The translations under genes and the position numbers were made by a program. The notes below the pieces were generated by a model. It did not search any database. It was not told where the DNA came from and worked only from the letters and a program-made list of their open reading frames with translations. Below, one piece after another: positions 9,968 to 21,394 of a stretch of DNA of 64,000 bases (positions within the stretch are counted from its first letter, which is position 1; every line of letters starts with the position of its first letter). Source of the stretch: Linum tenue (Eukaryota > Streptophyta > Magnoliopsida > Malpighiales > Linaceae); NCBI GenBank assembly GCA_946122785.1, contig CAMGYJ010000002.1, forward strand, positions 40,078,495 to 40,142,494. Reading direction: 5' to 3'.

Positions 9968-12417
9968 ATATATAATGTACTTAATTTAGTTCTAAAGAGT
10001 CTTCTCTGGCCATAGCGATACTCACAAATGTTATCTTTGTTTGAGACCATTCTTATGACATGTTTGTATTTCCTGTAGCGTAGTTTTTCTAGATTATGTA
10101 ATATTTTTCAATTACTCCTCCAATGTGTTGCCTGATAAATCATAAATTATAAATGTTTTCACCTTCCTTTAGACGGTTTTTATCTTGTCATCATAGCCAT
10201 GATCTTATGTTTTTGCCAGTTTTACGCTTGATTTGTTGTTTAGGTGTGTTACGGGTCATGAGAATTGAATCCGAAGATATTTGGACAAGAATTGAGCATT
10301 GGATGACTAGGAGAGCACTTGGGATGTGTTTTGAGATGGATTTACAAAGGGCTCCAAGTTAGTCCCACGGTCGTGGAGCAGTCGTGAGAAGAATCAACCC
10401 AAATTTAGAAATTTGGCTGAAATTAATTCATGAGGAGTTCATAAGTAGAGCCATGGCCATGAGGAGGCTCAGAGCAATCGATCAAGACTTCCGCCATGAA
10501 GATCAGTTCTTCTTTCTTTTTTTTTTTTGTTTTGTTTCTCCACTCTCAATGAATTAATCTTTCTTTGTTGTTTGGATTAGAGGAACCCTAGATATAGCAT
10601 ACTAAGTTGACTAATTATATATGGATGTCGATGTTTATGTATCTTTGATTCATCTTTGATTTATCAAACGAGTATTCGGTAGTTGTGCGCCTATTGTTTA
10701 CTTGATTGTTGCATATGTATGGCGAGGAGAGGATCCCCATATGCATAATAGAATTCTCTTCGATGAAAGGGACCTCAAACTGCTAGAAGATAGTGGTTGA
10801 GGGATTCTCATATTAGGGATAAACCTAATGGGGGGACTCATAAATCAGTTATTGCGTTAGTTAATTACATTTAGGTCGAAGAGAATACCATATCTAAATT
10901 GAATTGATTAATAAGGTGTTAAATGAGAGAAATCGGGTTAACAATAAATTGGAAATTTATAAGTCAAAGAAAGATAACATCAAGTCTATACATGTTCAAT
11001 TGATGAATTATAGATTAGCTAGGGGAGATTCGAAGTCCGAACAACACCTTATCTGCTTGAATTTTCCTAAGTGTATGTGTTTTGCCTATGCTGAATTTTA
11101 TTGCTCTTTTTATTTAGTTTAGTTAATTAGAAGAATTGATAAAGGATCGGTTAAATAATAGAAAATATAGCCAATTACTAGTAGTTCATAGTATTTTTGG
11201 GAATACGACTTTGATTACCATTATATTGCTCCTATGATAGGTACACTTGCTTTAGTAGTTACACTAGAAAAGGCCATCATTCCCCTTTTTTGCCGCATGC
11301 GTCATTTTTATGTCCTTCGCTGAAGATCCTCCCTCTCAAGACCACGAGCTTCTCCCGAATTTATCCTTACACAGTCGGACGCTTCTTTGTCTCCCTCGAC
11401 TGGGTTCGTTTCCTCCGCCCCCAACATAGATTTTTTAGCATCTGCGCCACTCCCATTGCCACGTGCTCCCATTCTTTGCCGCTCTCTCCGTACTATCCAA
11501 AGTCAGTAGGCCACCCATTTCATTGACTATGTAGCTCGTGGTGTTGATGTCTTTTTTTCCCACTCGCTTTAAGAAATTTTAGGGAGATCCCTGGTAGGAG
11601 AGCTCTATTCAAGCTTAAATAGATGCAGTGCATGCCAACAATGTGGTCGAAGTTACACAAAGATCCAAGGGTATTTTCTTGAGTCAACATAAATATATTG
11701 TCGATTTTTTTTTTGCTTATCCTAATTGGCATTAGTGTTTACCTATCACACGCATATGCAACTAATTCAAGTTTGGGCATGATTCAAGAGAGTTACTGGA
11801 TTGGTACATTCTACCGTAACACCGTTGGGAGTGATCAACCAATTTATGGAGGCTCATCTCATTTATCATCTTGTAGTTGTTCATTGCATTCTTTGTTTTC
11901 TACAGTGCACTAAGGACGTTGGCGTATTCTTTCTGTCAAATAGTGTTTTTTTCTTTCTTTTCACAATGCTTATTTGATTCATATTTTTCTAGTTGTATCA
12001 ATACCCGACGCTCGACCATTGGTTGGTGTGTTGATTTTGGGATGCTTTCATATATGAATTGATATGGGTTCATCATTTGTTGTCCAATTTTGGTGTTTCT
12101 TGTGCTTCTCCTGCGTAGCTTTTTTTGACAGTATGTGCAATTCAAATTCCTCTGAACATAGTTCTTCATTATCGAACCAACCACATCAAGATTCTTATTA
12201 ATTTTCTTGCGGATATTGTTCTTGATGTTGATCTTAGGTTGCATTAGCTTCAGTCTGGGGACCAGGATGCTGACATTTTTTTTTCAAATCATTGCCCACA
12301 AATGTCATTGGTATTTCTCGAACAAATTGTTGTTTAAACACCTTCATTAATTTGGGAGGTTGTAGGCACACCTTGTTTCGACCCATTTGTATATAGCCTT
12401 TAGAGGTTGGGTTCCTA
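9968..12417. other. Intergenic DNA, possible decayed LTR at about 10.25-11.25 kb
   Basis: No gene is recognised. The stretch from about 10250 to 11250 has features I associate with Tat/Ogre-type LTRs: a T-rich tract, an 'ATCGATCAAG' leader, and near 11200 a 'GGGAATACGACTTTGATTACC' like phrase. No paired copy or clear TG/CA ends were found. The minus-strand frames at 11.5-12.4 kb (for example a Lys-rich 102-codon one) match nothing I know and are AT-rich. Confidence 0.3.
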
Positions 12418-12840
12418 CTAGTACTTGTAGCCCATAGTTATATTCGTCTTACTTTTCTCGGATATGATAGTTTCTTCTATTGAATAGTTACGACTTACAT
12501 TATCGGAAGCTTTTTCGATATCCAGCTTGAAAATGATTCCAAGTTTTTTTCTCTTCTTTCTGTCGTCGATAAGTTTATTTGCGATCAGTGTTGCCTCCAA
12601 GATGTGTCTTCCAATGACAGAGGCATGTTGGTTACGAGATATTAACTTGGGGAGGACATTACTCATTCGTTTCATGAGTACTTTACTGACAATCTTGTGG
12701 AAACTACTCATTAGACATATCGGCCAGAGATCTTTGATACTTTCCACCATGTCAACTTTTGGAGTAAGACAAATGGAAGCTTGTGTGACACTGTTCGGCA
12801 AGAAACCATCTCTGTGAAAGTCTTCGAAGGCCAAAAGAAA
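12418..12840 (-). pseudogene. Inverted 5' portion of an L1 ORF2 (RT N-terminal part)
   Basis: The minus-strand frame reads FLLAFEDFHRDGFLPN, then ICLTPKVDMVESIKDLWPIC, the HASVIGRHILEATLIANKL block, and ends at FKLDIEKASDNVS (motif A, with Y changed to S). In an intact plant L1 this segment lies directly upstream of the plus-strand segment starting at 12861, but here it is in opposite orientation. About 20 residues between motif A and the WI block are missing. Confidence 0.8.
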
Positions 12841-12860
12841 TTTTGTGAAAGTATTCGAAG

Positions 12861-14215
12861 TGGCAACAATGGATCAAAGGTGATATGTGCTCATCGAGGA
12901 CTTCTACCTTAGTTAATGGTGAGGCTTATGGGTATTTCTGTTCGGGGAAAGATGTTAGGGAGGGTGATCCCCTTTCTCCAGGCCTCTTTGTTCTTGTTAT
13001 GGACGTCCTATCATTCCTAATCACTAAGCTTCGTAAAGACAATGGAATTTCAGACTTTTGTATGGACGAGGGTAGGGGATATGGTGAAGTCACACATCTT
13101 ATGTTCGCGGATGACTCCCTAATCTATTGTGATACCTCAACGGAGCAGATTATTAATATTCTTGCTTTACTCGTATGCTTTCAGTCTATCACGGGGTTGA
13201 AGATAAACCTCGACAAGTCTACCTTTGGTTTAAATGGAGCAACGATCCCTCAAAGTATCTTGGGCTACCTTTGGGAGACCGCCAAAATGTTGTCTCAACC
13301 TGGAATTCAGTAGTGGATAAGTATCGAAGGGGACTGCAAGGCTGGATGAACAGGTGTCTATCCTTCGTTGCTAGGCTGACTTTAAACTCCTCTACGCTTA
13401 ACAACCTCCCCGTGTATCATTTTTCATTTAGTAAAGCCCCGAAGACGACTGTTAATCATATGGAAAAAATCCAACGAAGTTTCTTGAAAGTTTTACCAAC
13501 GCTCTTCTCTGTAAATGGTTGTGGAAATATGCTACAGAAAGAGAAAACTGGTGGAGACAGCTCATCGAAATTAAATATCATCACTCCATCTCCGAATGGA
13601 AACCAAGAAGAATTGAAGAAGGGTTTAGTAGCTCGGTTTGAGCTAATATTTGCAAAGTTGAGGACATTTTCTGGAAAGGGGCTAGCCTGGATCCAGGCTC
13701 GGGTATTGGTATCTCGTTATGGCACGATACTTGGATCCCAAGGGAGCTGCTAGCTGCTTCTTTTCCACGAGCTGCTAACTGCTTCTTTTCCACGAGCTGC
13801 TGCTTCCATGCCCAACGCAAGTCTTTCAGATTCTGTGTCCTGGTAAGGTGAGAATAGATTGTGGGAAATACCTTTTTTTATTAATATCTGGGGTGGGGCT
13901 GAGAGGGAGAGGAATTTCCTTTTAGAAAAAGTAAACGAGAATTATCATCGTCTTTCGATTGGTCCATGTGGTATGGTATGGAACTCGTGCTCTAATAAGT
14001 CTTTCTCTATTAGTTATATGTACAAAATGCAGGTTCATGATCGATTCACTGAGACGGAGGGCTTTTTGTATCAAGTTGTTTGGAAGAACATTGTTCTCAC
14101 AAAAAATTGCGGTTTCCTGTGGCTTGTTTGGCACAAGAAGATTCTCACCATCGACAATCTAAAGAGGCGGGGTTTTGAATTGGCTAGCCTCCAGATCCGT
14201 GTTCTCATCCACTGA
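12861..14215 (+). pseudogene. 3' portion of the same L1 ORF2 (RT palm to zf-RVT)
   Basis: The segment begins at WQQWIKGDMCSSRT, continues STLVNGEAYGYF and VREGDPLSPGLFVLVMDVLS (motif B), then HLMFADDSLIYCD with intact F-A-D-D at about 13100. A frame change near 13250 gives KYLGLPLGDRQN and LQGWMNRCLSFVARLTL. After more stops, a zf-RVT-like tail appears at 13980-14170 (FSISYMYKMQ, CGFLWLVWHKKILTIDNLKRRGF). It is several-fold broken. No poly(A) tail or target duplication was found after 14215. With the inverted segment to its left it forms one L1 copy with a 5' inversion. Confidence 0.85.
13744..13805 (+). repeat. 25-bp tandem duplication
   Basis: GAGCTGCTAGCTGCTTCTTT and GAGCTGCTAACTGCTTCTTT units, each followed by TCCAC, occur twice with a partial third copy. 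It is a local slippage duplication inside the L1 remnant. Confidence 0.7.
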
Positions 14216-14764
14216 CATCTCCATCTTCATAAATCAGAATAGATAGGAGTTACAGGTTAGGGTTATCTTTGTATAATGTATATATACTTGTTGTATTGTT
14301 GTCATGCGGCATAATAGGATATATCACAGTTAGCAACTTAGCATCAAATCTTGAATCAATCTTCAAGAAAACCACGTTAAACTCTTGTCTTATCGCCATT
14401 CTTATATTAAGAAAACATGAAAGGTTGATAACTATATATGACTATTAGGATAAGATGAATTTGAAGTTTGATTTTTTCAAAATATTGATGACGTGGGATC
14501 ATAAGGAGAAATGAACTATTATGTAATTTTCAAGAATTGAAGAATTAACATTTAAAATTCTTGGTAAAATTGTAGGGAGCGCAAAAAAAAATTGATAAGC
14601 GGATCTCCAACGATGAAATATTCAACTTCAAATGCTTGAAATAAACGAGATACAGCTAACAATGGAAAATAGTTACATTTGAAGCAGGAAATCAAGGAAA
14701 ATCACACATATGCCTCTCTTCCCCAACATTCTCTTTCTCATGCCCTCCATGCCTAATTAATATG
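14216..14764. other. Upstream region of the 14.9-kb gene
   Basis: AT-rich sequence with no ORF of note. It holds the presumed promoter of the following gene at its right end. Confidence 0.4.
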
Positions 14765-14774
14765 TCTATAAATA
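14765..14774 (+). promoter_or_regulatory. TATA box of the small mitochondrial protein gene
   Basis: TCTATAAATA lies about 104-113 bp upstream of the ATG at 14878, a typical spacing for a plant TATA box with a leader of roughly 75-80 nt. Confidence 0.55.
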
Positions 14775-14877
14775 TTCCAGCAACAGAAGAAGATCATCCC
14801 CGCAACCCAATAACCCCTCCCTCCACCTGACTAGCAGAGATCAAGTTGAGTTTGTATTGGTTGTCCAATTCATCGAT

Positions 14878-15481
14878 ATGGCTTTGAGGGCAACCACCGT
14901 CAGTAACCTTTCTCCCTACTGCATATTTATGATGACAATATTATATGACTCACTTTACTAAATGGGTTTTATGCAATGGGCATGCAGATAAGGAGTTGGA
15001 GATGGTCACCAAAACTGTCGATCATCACCACTACGATCGGATCATCAGGACAGAAGAAATGCTTGGCATCTACTACTACTCCTAAATTGGCCCCGCCTAG
15101 TAACTCATCATCTCCTACAAGCAATAGTGCGCCTTACAACAAGTATTGACCGCCTCGGGCCGGGTTACTATGATGATGATGAGTATGATGATGGTGATTA
15201 CGAATCTAATATGATTTGTGTATATGTACAGGTATTCCTTGACGGGAGAGTACGCCCCAGTGTACATAGTGATGGGATTTGTGTCGGTGGCGGTAGCAAT
15301 AGGGGTTCATACGGCAAAGCAACAACTAGTGCACTCTCCTGGGGTAAGCTTGAGGAAGACGAGGAGAGGATCCATGTCGGAGGCCGACCGCCCCGATCTT
15401 GCAACAACCAACGGCCAAAACTTCCTCAACAAATCCTTCCTCCGCAAAGTTGGTCACATTCAACAGCAAGACAAACACTGA
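14878..15481 (+). CDS. Small single-TM mitochondrial-type protein, possibly B12D/MLRQ-like (141 aa, 3 exons)
   Basis: Proposed exons are 14878-14898, 14988-15142 and 15232-15481. Both introns are GT-AG (donors GTCAGT and GTATTG, acceptors GCAG and ACAG) and both are 89 bp. The join keeps one open frame of 142 codons including TGA. The N-terminus (MALRATTIRSWRWSPKLS) is Arg/Ser/Thr-rich without acids, like a mitochondrial presequence. A Ser/Pro/Thr linker follows. Residues about 60-85 (YSLTGEYAPVYIVMGFVSVA) start a hydrophobic segment, followed by HTAKQQLVHSPGV and a basic tail ending FLNKSFLRKVGHIQ. This layout resembles small plant proteins annotated as complex I MLRQ-subunit/B12D family; that assignment is from memory and tentative. 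The exon structure is the better-supported part, since the frame closes only with these junctions. Confidence 0.6.
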
Positions 15482-17820
15482 CCATCCTAGAGGCTGATGG
15501 TCAACTTCTTATACTTTAATTTATATCATTTTCTTATTAATATATTATCATGAATTATTGTGATTGCACAAACATGTGTGTCCGTTCTCTTTACTAGTCT
15601 AAGGCACATTTTGTGGATTAGTGTGTAAAATTTTGTTAGCCGGTTGAACATGCTATTGTTCTATGAGATCTCAATCCTTTTCATAAAGAAAAATAAAGGA
15701 CAATACATAGCAAGAGGTCAAACTTTTTGCAAGGTATTGAGATGGCCACGTGTGGAAGGGGTACGTGTTTAGAGAGACAAAATCATGTGTCTTGGTTAAA
15801 ACTTGGAATTACAAAGAGGTTTTTCCAAAACTATATATGAAAAAAATATTTTATTGGAACATATGCTTATTTTTACAGGGGCCGGTTCAAGTCGACTTTA
15901 ATAACAGTGATTCAAATACAACAGAATTGAAATAAAGAAACAAATGGCCATCCTTTATTTTTTAATTTTATCACATAGATAACTGATCTCTCACAAAATA
16001 CACTTGACATTACTTAACTTTTGGTCACCATAACTAACAATCTCTCCATTGCACTAAAGTTTGTTGTGCCAACGTACCTATGCTATGTGAGTGGTTTTGA
16101 AAGCAGATCCGTCGAATTGCACTCGTGCATGATCTTACACAAATGTACCTCACACATTCCACTATTATGCAAATCAAGTGGAAATGCCTAGGAACGTGTT
16201 TGGATATCTGAAAAAGATGTACACCTGGCCTGGAGAATTAACATATGACCTACTTTAAATATGTTTTCCCTCATGTTTACTCCAAAACACTGAAAATTTA
16301 TTTCATTGTACCAAGACCAGTAGATTTTTCGATGTTTGTATGTTTTTTATATTGATGAATGATGTGACACATACTATCAAGGAAAGTGGAGACTAAGAGC
16401 AATGCATAGAATGTTTTTCTTCTTGATGCAATTTGTGGTCTTTGCATCCTCGTTACAAGTAAAAATCTTAGACAAATCACAATTGCAATACACATCCCAA
16501 TGGTCGATTAAATGTAGCTATGTTATCCAAACAAGCATAGAAGCTACTATTATAACCGAAATGTAATTTGGCGTAATATATAAAGCCTGATACCCTCCAA
16601 TGATAATTTTCTAAATGCTAGAGCTAGCTCATGGCCTTCTTGGACTTGGCAAAGGGTTATATGGGGGAGAGATCTATGCATGAAGGGTCTAAGATGGAAA
16701 GTTAGATAAGACTCGTCAATCTCCATCCTTCATGACCCTTGGATACCGTCATAACCCCCTTTCAACACCTCACTACAACTCAATGACGTATTAGAGTAGC
16801 CAATGATATCATATCTTATCTAGCAAACTATAACCATTCGGATCATTGATAGATTATAGTGTTTATCCCACCCAACAACACTCCAGCGAATTTTATATAT
16901 CCTTCTACCCTCAACCATGTGTGAGGAAAATTTTATATGCATATGACAAATCCGATCAATACAAGGTGAAAATAGAGTATCACTTCTTATCGACTGAAAT
17001 TAACTCATTCCACAAAACTATCTAGATATCAAGTTTTGGAATTTCAAAGCAATATCCATGTTCCGCTTAAACTGGATATTTTCTCTTTTGAGAGTCGTGC
17101 ATTGATTCTTACCAGTACGATGAGTCCTACACTATCGTAAACTGGTTGCATCTAGAGAATGCTCGTATGTTGTGGACCCATGGAATATAGAAACATTATT
17201 TTTTTATTGTAAGATACTTAAGGATGGCTAATGTTGGTTTGGACCATCGTCGTACCTCTATGTGACTACTCCCCCCAAATTTGGTATGGAAAACCTTGTT
17301 CTTCTCCCCCAAAATTGTGCTCCAAGCTCAAGTATTATCCCATCAACTAATAGATCGGGTAGAGGAATGGTGAACGATAGAGAGACAAAAAGCATGAAGA
17401 ACTACGACAACACAATATCGATATTTTTTTCCTTCTTTTTCATAAAAAACGAAGCCTTTTTGCTTTTCAAAGGAATACTCTTATGCTGTTTAGATCTTTA
17501 AAGCATGCTTCCATGCCCGAAGGTCCTTAGATTTGTGGTCGGGATGTTCCCTATCATAAAATGGCAACCTTTTTCGATTTGGTGGTGCTATGAAGGTTAA
17601 CCAGGTGCAATAAGATTTGACGCTTTTCCAAGTGATGGATCAATTTTCTTTGCTTTTGGTAAATTCTTTGGAGGCATTTCAGATACACAGGATAACATCT
17701 AAAATAGGTTTTATTAGCTTTCCCTGTCTAGGTTCTCTCATGTTGTTATTGAGTTTAAATGATCATTAAACCTTGCATTTTAGCCTAGGATCACTTCATA
17801 TTATATATGGAAATGTTTAG
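15482..17820. other. Intergenic DNA without recognised genes
   Basis: About 2.3 kb of AT-rich sequence. Short ORFs (for example 15750-15935 and 17262-17501) lack any family resemblance. No clear TIRs, LTRs or RNA genes were found. Confidence 0.5.
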
Positions 17821-17828
17821 GCATGTGA

Positions 17829-19208
17829 TGTGTTGGTTTAGATGAATTAAAGTTGAGTTTAGGGCAACAAGCTCAAGGAGATGCAAGAAGAGAAGTTCAC
17901 AATCTTATACAACATATAACTGTCATAATTTCAATTCGTGATCTAGAGTTGACAGCCGGGATTTTTATGGTCAGGCTGTGAACCCTAGCAATAGAGAAGC
18001 CAAAAGAAGAAGCTCTAGCGGTCAGACTCGCAGGCACTTGTCGAAGACTACGACTTTCGAGTTCATGACCATGAGAAAATATCATGGTCATGAAGTCGTA
18101 ATTTCAGAAGAAGTTTAGGACGAGACCGCAGTATTTCAAAAATTACGGGCGTTCATCGCAGTTCATGGGCGTGAGCCTCCATGAATGTCACCCATGAACT
18201 AGGTTGAGTCCAATTATTCTATAAATAGTCGAAGGAATTCAGAGGAGGGGATAGATTTTCAATTAATAACATCCCTAGAGAAAGAGTAAGAGTTTCTCCT
18301 TGATATTTTCGAGTGATATCAAGAGAGGACAATAGTTATAAAAACAAAACTACCCAGGATAGAAGAGAGAGAGTTTAGAGAAGAACATGAGGCATTCAAC
18401 TTTAGAGGTTAAAGCTGTGTTTTCATATTGGAGTTAAGAAGATTATGTATCTCTTCCCTTTTTAGTGTAATTCTTCTCCTTTCAAGTGGTGGTCACCTTG
18501 TATTTGGTTAAGCTGAACCATAGCCCATATAGTTGGTTATGAGTCAAATGTTAATAGAATAACTTGATTCACCACTTTATGATTATTTGATGTTTAGTTA
18601 ATGTTAATCTCTAGCTTTAGACGAAGTTATTGATTGTCTCGTTCTTGACCTAAACTAGTGACCATTTATTTAGGTCAAGGTAGAACCCACATCGATATCA
18701 AGTAAAATGATATTTTAATTGCATGACCTTAGAATTGAAGTCTCATTTGTCTTTTTTTTTTTTTGTCCAAGTTGAGAAATTTTTGCTAAATGTTATGGGG
18801 ATTAGTGGTTGCATGACCATGGAGCCAAGTATGACCTAGAAGTGCATCTTAAATGCACGACCATTGACTTGGATGCTAGCTAAATAGATTTTGTCATCAT
18901 AAAGGAATACGAAAATTACATTAATTTTCAGTCTGTTGACTTCATATACCTATCTCAAATACCTCTTCTTTAATTGGGTTAGTCGTTAATTTGCAAGTTA
19001 GTTATCTTGTTCGTTAGAAGCAATTAACCATTCAATTGTTTGGTTAGATAGTAAAAAAGCATTGAAGTAACAAAAATATCTAATAACCCGTGAGAATACG
19101 ACCCTGAGGGTCACCTCTATGTTGCATCGTTTGATCGAGTTATACTTGGATTGATTAGGTGTAGTAGAGTAGTAAGACCTCGAGTTTATAACTTCTTGTC
19201 GCACATCA
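17829..19208 (+). repeat. Probable degenerate solo LTR of a Gypsy element
   Basis: The stretch starts TGTGTTGG and can be ended at CGCACATCA (TG/CA). It carries a TATA-like TCTATAAATAG near 18217 in a plausible U3/R position, and near its end a phrase (GAGAATACGACCCTGAGGG) like that seen at the 3' end of Tat/Ogre-type LTRs. At about 19288 the sequence TGGCGACTCT resembles the start of the tRNA primer site used by such elements, though it is about 75 bp past the proposed end. No second copy is in the window, so the limits are soft. Confidence 0.4.
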
Positions 19209-19689
19209 GCTTATGTAGTTGAAGTTCTTGCCTTCCTGATGCTATGAGGTTGTGCCTAATGCATAATTTTAAAATTTTTGTTTTTGTGGCGACTCTCAAC
19301 TAGTCATCCGACACGCTAATTCAAATAAAGCTTTCTTCTCGCTCCTTCTCGGCAGAGGCAATCTTGGAGGAAATCCACTCATTTTAATCTTCATTTGAGT
19401 GTTATTTTCACTCCTTAGAGTTTCAACAGAGTTGCACAAGTAATGGCAAAGCATGCTCTTTCATCGATATTTTGGTTGCATATGGACTACTGCACTTGGT
19501 TGCAGGAGTATGTCTTGTAATTGAGTCTTGTATTACTCCTTTGGGTTTGCCTTGGAAAAAAAAAATCAACATTCAAAAAGGTTTCTTATCAAAAGAATAT
19601 AATTACAAGACTCCTCTTTCGACATTTTGCTCAGCAAATTGACAATTTGCGAGAAAAGCGTGCTAATTCTTTTATTTTAACAACAACAA
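19209..19689. other. No gene seen
   Basis: Sequence between the putative LTR and the SINE-like fragment. It includes the primer-site-like TGGCGACTCT near 19288. No coding signal. Confidence 0.4.
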
Positions 19690-19790
19690 AAAAAAGAGTT
19701 TGGTCTAGTGGTAATACCACTATCCTAGAACCTGGAGATCCCAGATGAATTTCTTAGCTAGTACCTTAAAATTAAAAAAAAAAATTATAT
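19690..19790 (+). mobile_element. tRNA-derived SINE fragment
   Basis: TTTGGTCTAGTGGTAATACC matches a Pol III A box (TRGYNNAGTGG). About 30 nt later CCCAGATGAATTTC is a degenerate B box (normally GGTTCGAATCC). A short A-rich tail follows at 19770-19785. This spacing is that of plant tRNA-related SINEs. No target duplication could be identified. Confidence 0.4.
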
Positions 19791-20338
19791 CACCCTTATA
19801 AAAAAAATTCTTTTATTTTAACAAACCAGAAACTTTCACCATGTGTTTCAAGATTCTCTAAAATGGTTTGGAAATGGGATTTTTTGTTAACCGGTTCGAG
19901 TTCTCGTACCAAAATTCTAACCTTAATCTCCAGATTTATCTCTGAATTGAACATTAAACAAAGCTAATTTTGCTTCTCTCCACTTGCAATGAGATACAAA
20001 TGAAAAGAAACGATAATTCTAATTTTGATGCCAAGTTTCCTACCTACCAAATACCAATTAGCAACGAGGACGATTTCTGGAGAAAAAAAAAAAAAAAAAA
20101 AAATTCTCTCCCTCCTCTCTCCCCACGTTGGGCGAGTGGGTAGGGCACTCGCTCTTGTGCGACGATGGCGAAGGCGGTTACCGCCTTCGTGCCCCGCCGT
20201 TCCCGGCCATTTCACGGCGGTCGCTGGTTAAAAGGGGCTCCTTCCTCCCCTCAATCCTCCATCTGTCTATCTGCTCTCTGGATTTTCCCCTATTCCTTTG
20301 ATTTTCGAGAGGATTTGCTTTTCCCCTTTCTCGCCCTC

Positions 20339-21394
20339 ATGGCCGCTGTACACTTCAATGATGCGGATGTGGCTGTCGGTGCTCTGCGCCTTGATCAGAC
20401 ACTCGTTGGTAGACTATGTGGCCCGCTCCCGTCCTTATCGGTGCTGAGGTCTATCGCCGGCAGAGTCTGGAAGTGTGACTTCTCCCTGGCGATTGTCGAA
20501 TGGGACCTGCTGCAGTTCGTGTTCCCAAACGCTGCAACTGCTCGCCGAATTCGACTGGGGTCACCGTGGGTCTTCGAGAAATTCCTCGTTCATGTTCGTT
20601 CGTGGGAGACGCCGACTGCTCAATTAGCGGCGGAGTTGGTCCAAGTTCCTCTGGTGGTGCAGCTTTGGGGGGTACCTTACTACTGCTGTACTGAGCGGCT
20701 CGGGACCCGACTTGGGGAGGCCCTGGGTCCGGCCGACCCTGCAGCAATCCACCGTTCTGCTTCATCTGGGGGATTGTATATCCGAACAAGGGTCACATTG
20801 GATCTTCACCAGGCGCTTCCGGATGAGATCACTGCTGCTCATGAGGATCCCTCAAAGGGGCAGTTCAAAGCACAGGTGAAATATGAGTCCATTCCTCATT
20901 TTTGCTTCCTTTGCGGTGTTGTTGGCCATGTGAACAGGTTCTGTCCCCGGAAGGAAGAGTTGGCCGGGCAGGAACCTCGCTACGGCAAGTGGTTGATTGC
21001 TAAGGAATTCGGTCCAAGGGTTAATGAAGGTACCTTGGCTCGTCGTCGCAAGCGTTATGTCTGGACTCTGGCGGGGACTCAGGGCGCTGGCCTGCAGACA
21101 ATTCCTCGGCAGGCTCAGGAGACCGTCCCAGCGGTGGTGGAAGATGGGATTGCGCGTCCTAATCCTGTCCAGATAGGGATGGCATCGAGGTTGGGGCAGC
21201 TGTGTATCTCGGCAGCCTCTGCTTCACAGGAGGGATCCCCTTTGTTGTTTGCAGCGGCTGATGAATGCCCAGGGAAGGATTCTGCAGAACCACAGAGTAA
21301 GAAGCCACGCTTGGGGGCTCCAATCCAAGCGAATGATCACACAATTTCTGAGGTGGAGGCAGCCGGCCCTAATCGGTCCCAGCCTAATCCATGA
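20339..21394 (+). CDS. L1 ORF1, DUF4283/zinc-knuckle RNA-binding protein
   Basis: Nucleic-acid-binding ORF1 protein of a plant L1, expected to coat the LINE RNA. I chose the Met at 20339 (MAAVHFNDADVAVG, 351 aa). The frame is open back to a Met at 20165, but that extra 58-residue stretch looks like leader sequence. The N-terminal 170 residues match the DUF4283 pattern (VGRLCGPLPS, WDLLQFVFPN, SPWVFEKFLVHVRSW, PLVVQLWGVPYYCCTERLG). A CCHC knuckle follows at about residue 190 (C-x2-C-x4-H-x4-C in CFLCGVVGHVNRFC). The tail is Arg- and Gln-rich. Its stop overlaps the ORF2 start. Confidence 0.88.
   Translation: MAAVHFNDADVAVGALRLDQTLVGRLCGPLPSLSVLRSIAGRVWKCDFSLAIVEWDLLQFVFPNAATARRIRLGSPWVFEKFLVHVRSWETPTAQLAAELVQVPLVVQLWGVPYYCCTERLGTRLGEALGPADPAAIHRSASSGGLYIRTRVTLDLHQALPDEITAAHEDPSKGQFKAQVKYESIPHFCFLCGVVGHVNRFCPRKEELAGQEPRYGKWLIAKEFGPRVNEGTLARRRKRYVWTLAGTQGAGLQTIPRQAQETVPAVVEDGIARPNPVQIGMASRLGQLCISAASASQEGSPLLFAAADECPGKDSAEPQSKKPRLGAPIQANDHTISEVEAAGPNRSQPNP

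Noticed and set aside
11936..12244. 102-codon Lys/Asn-rich minus-strand ORF
   Set aside because: AT-rich composition explains it; no domain pattern and no splice context.
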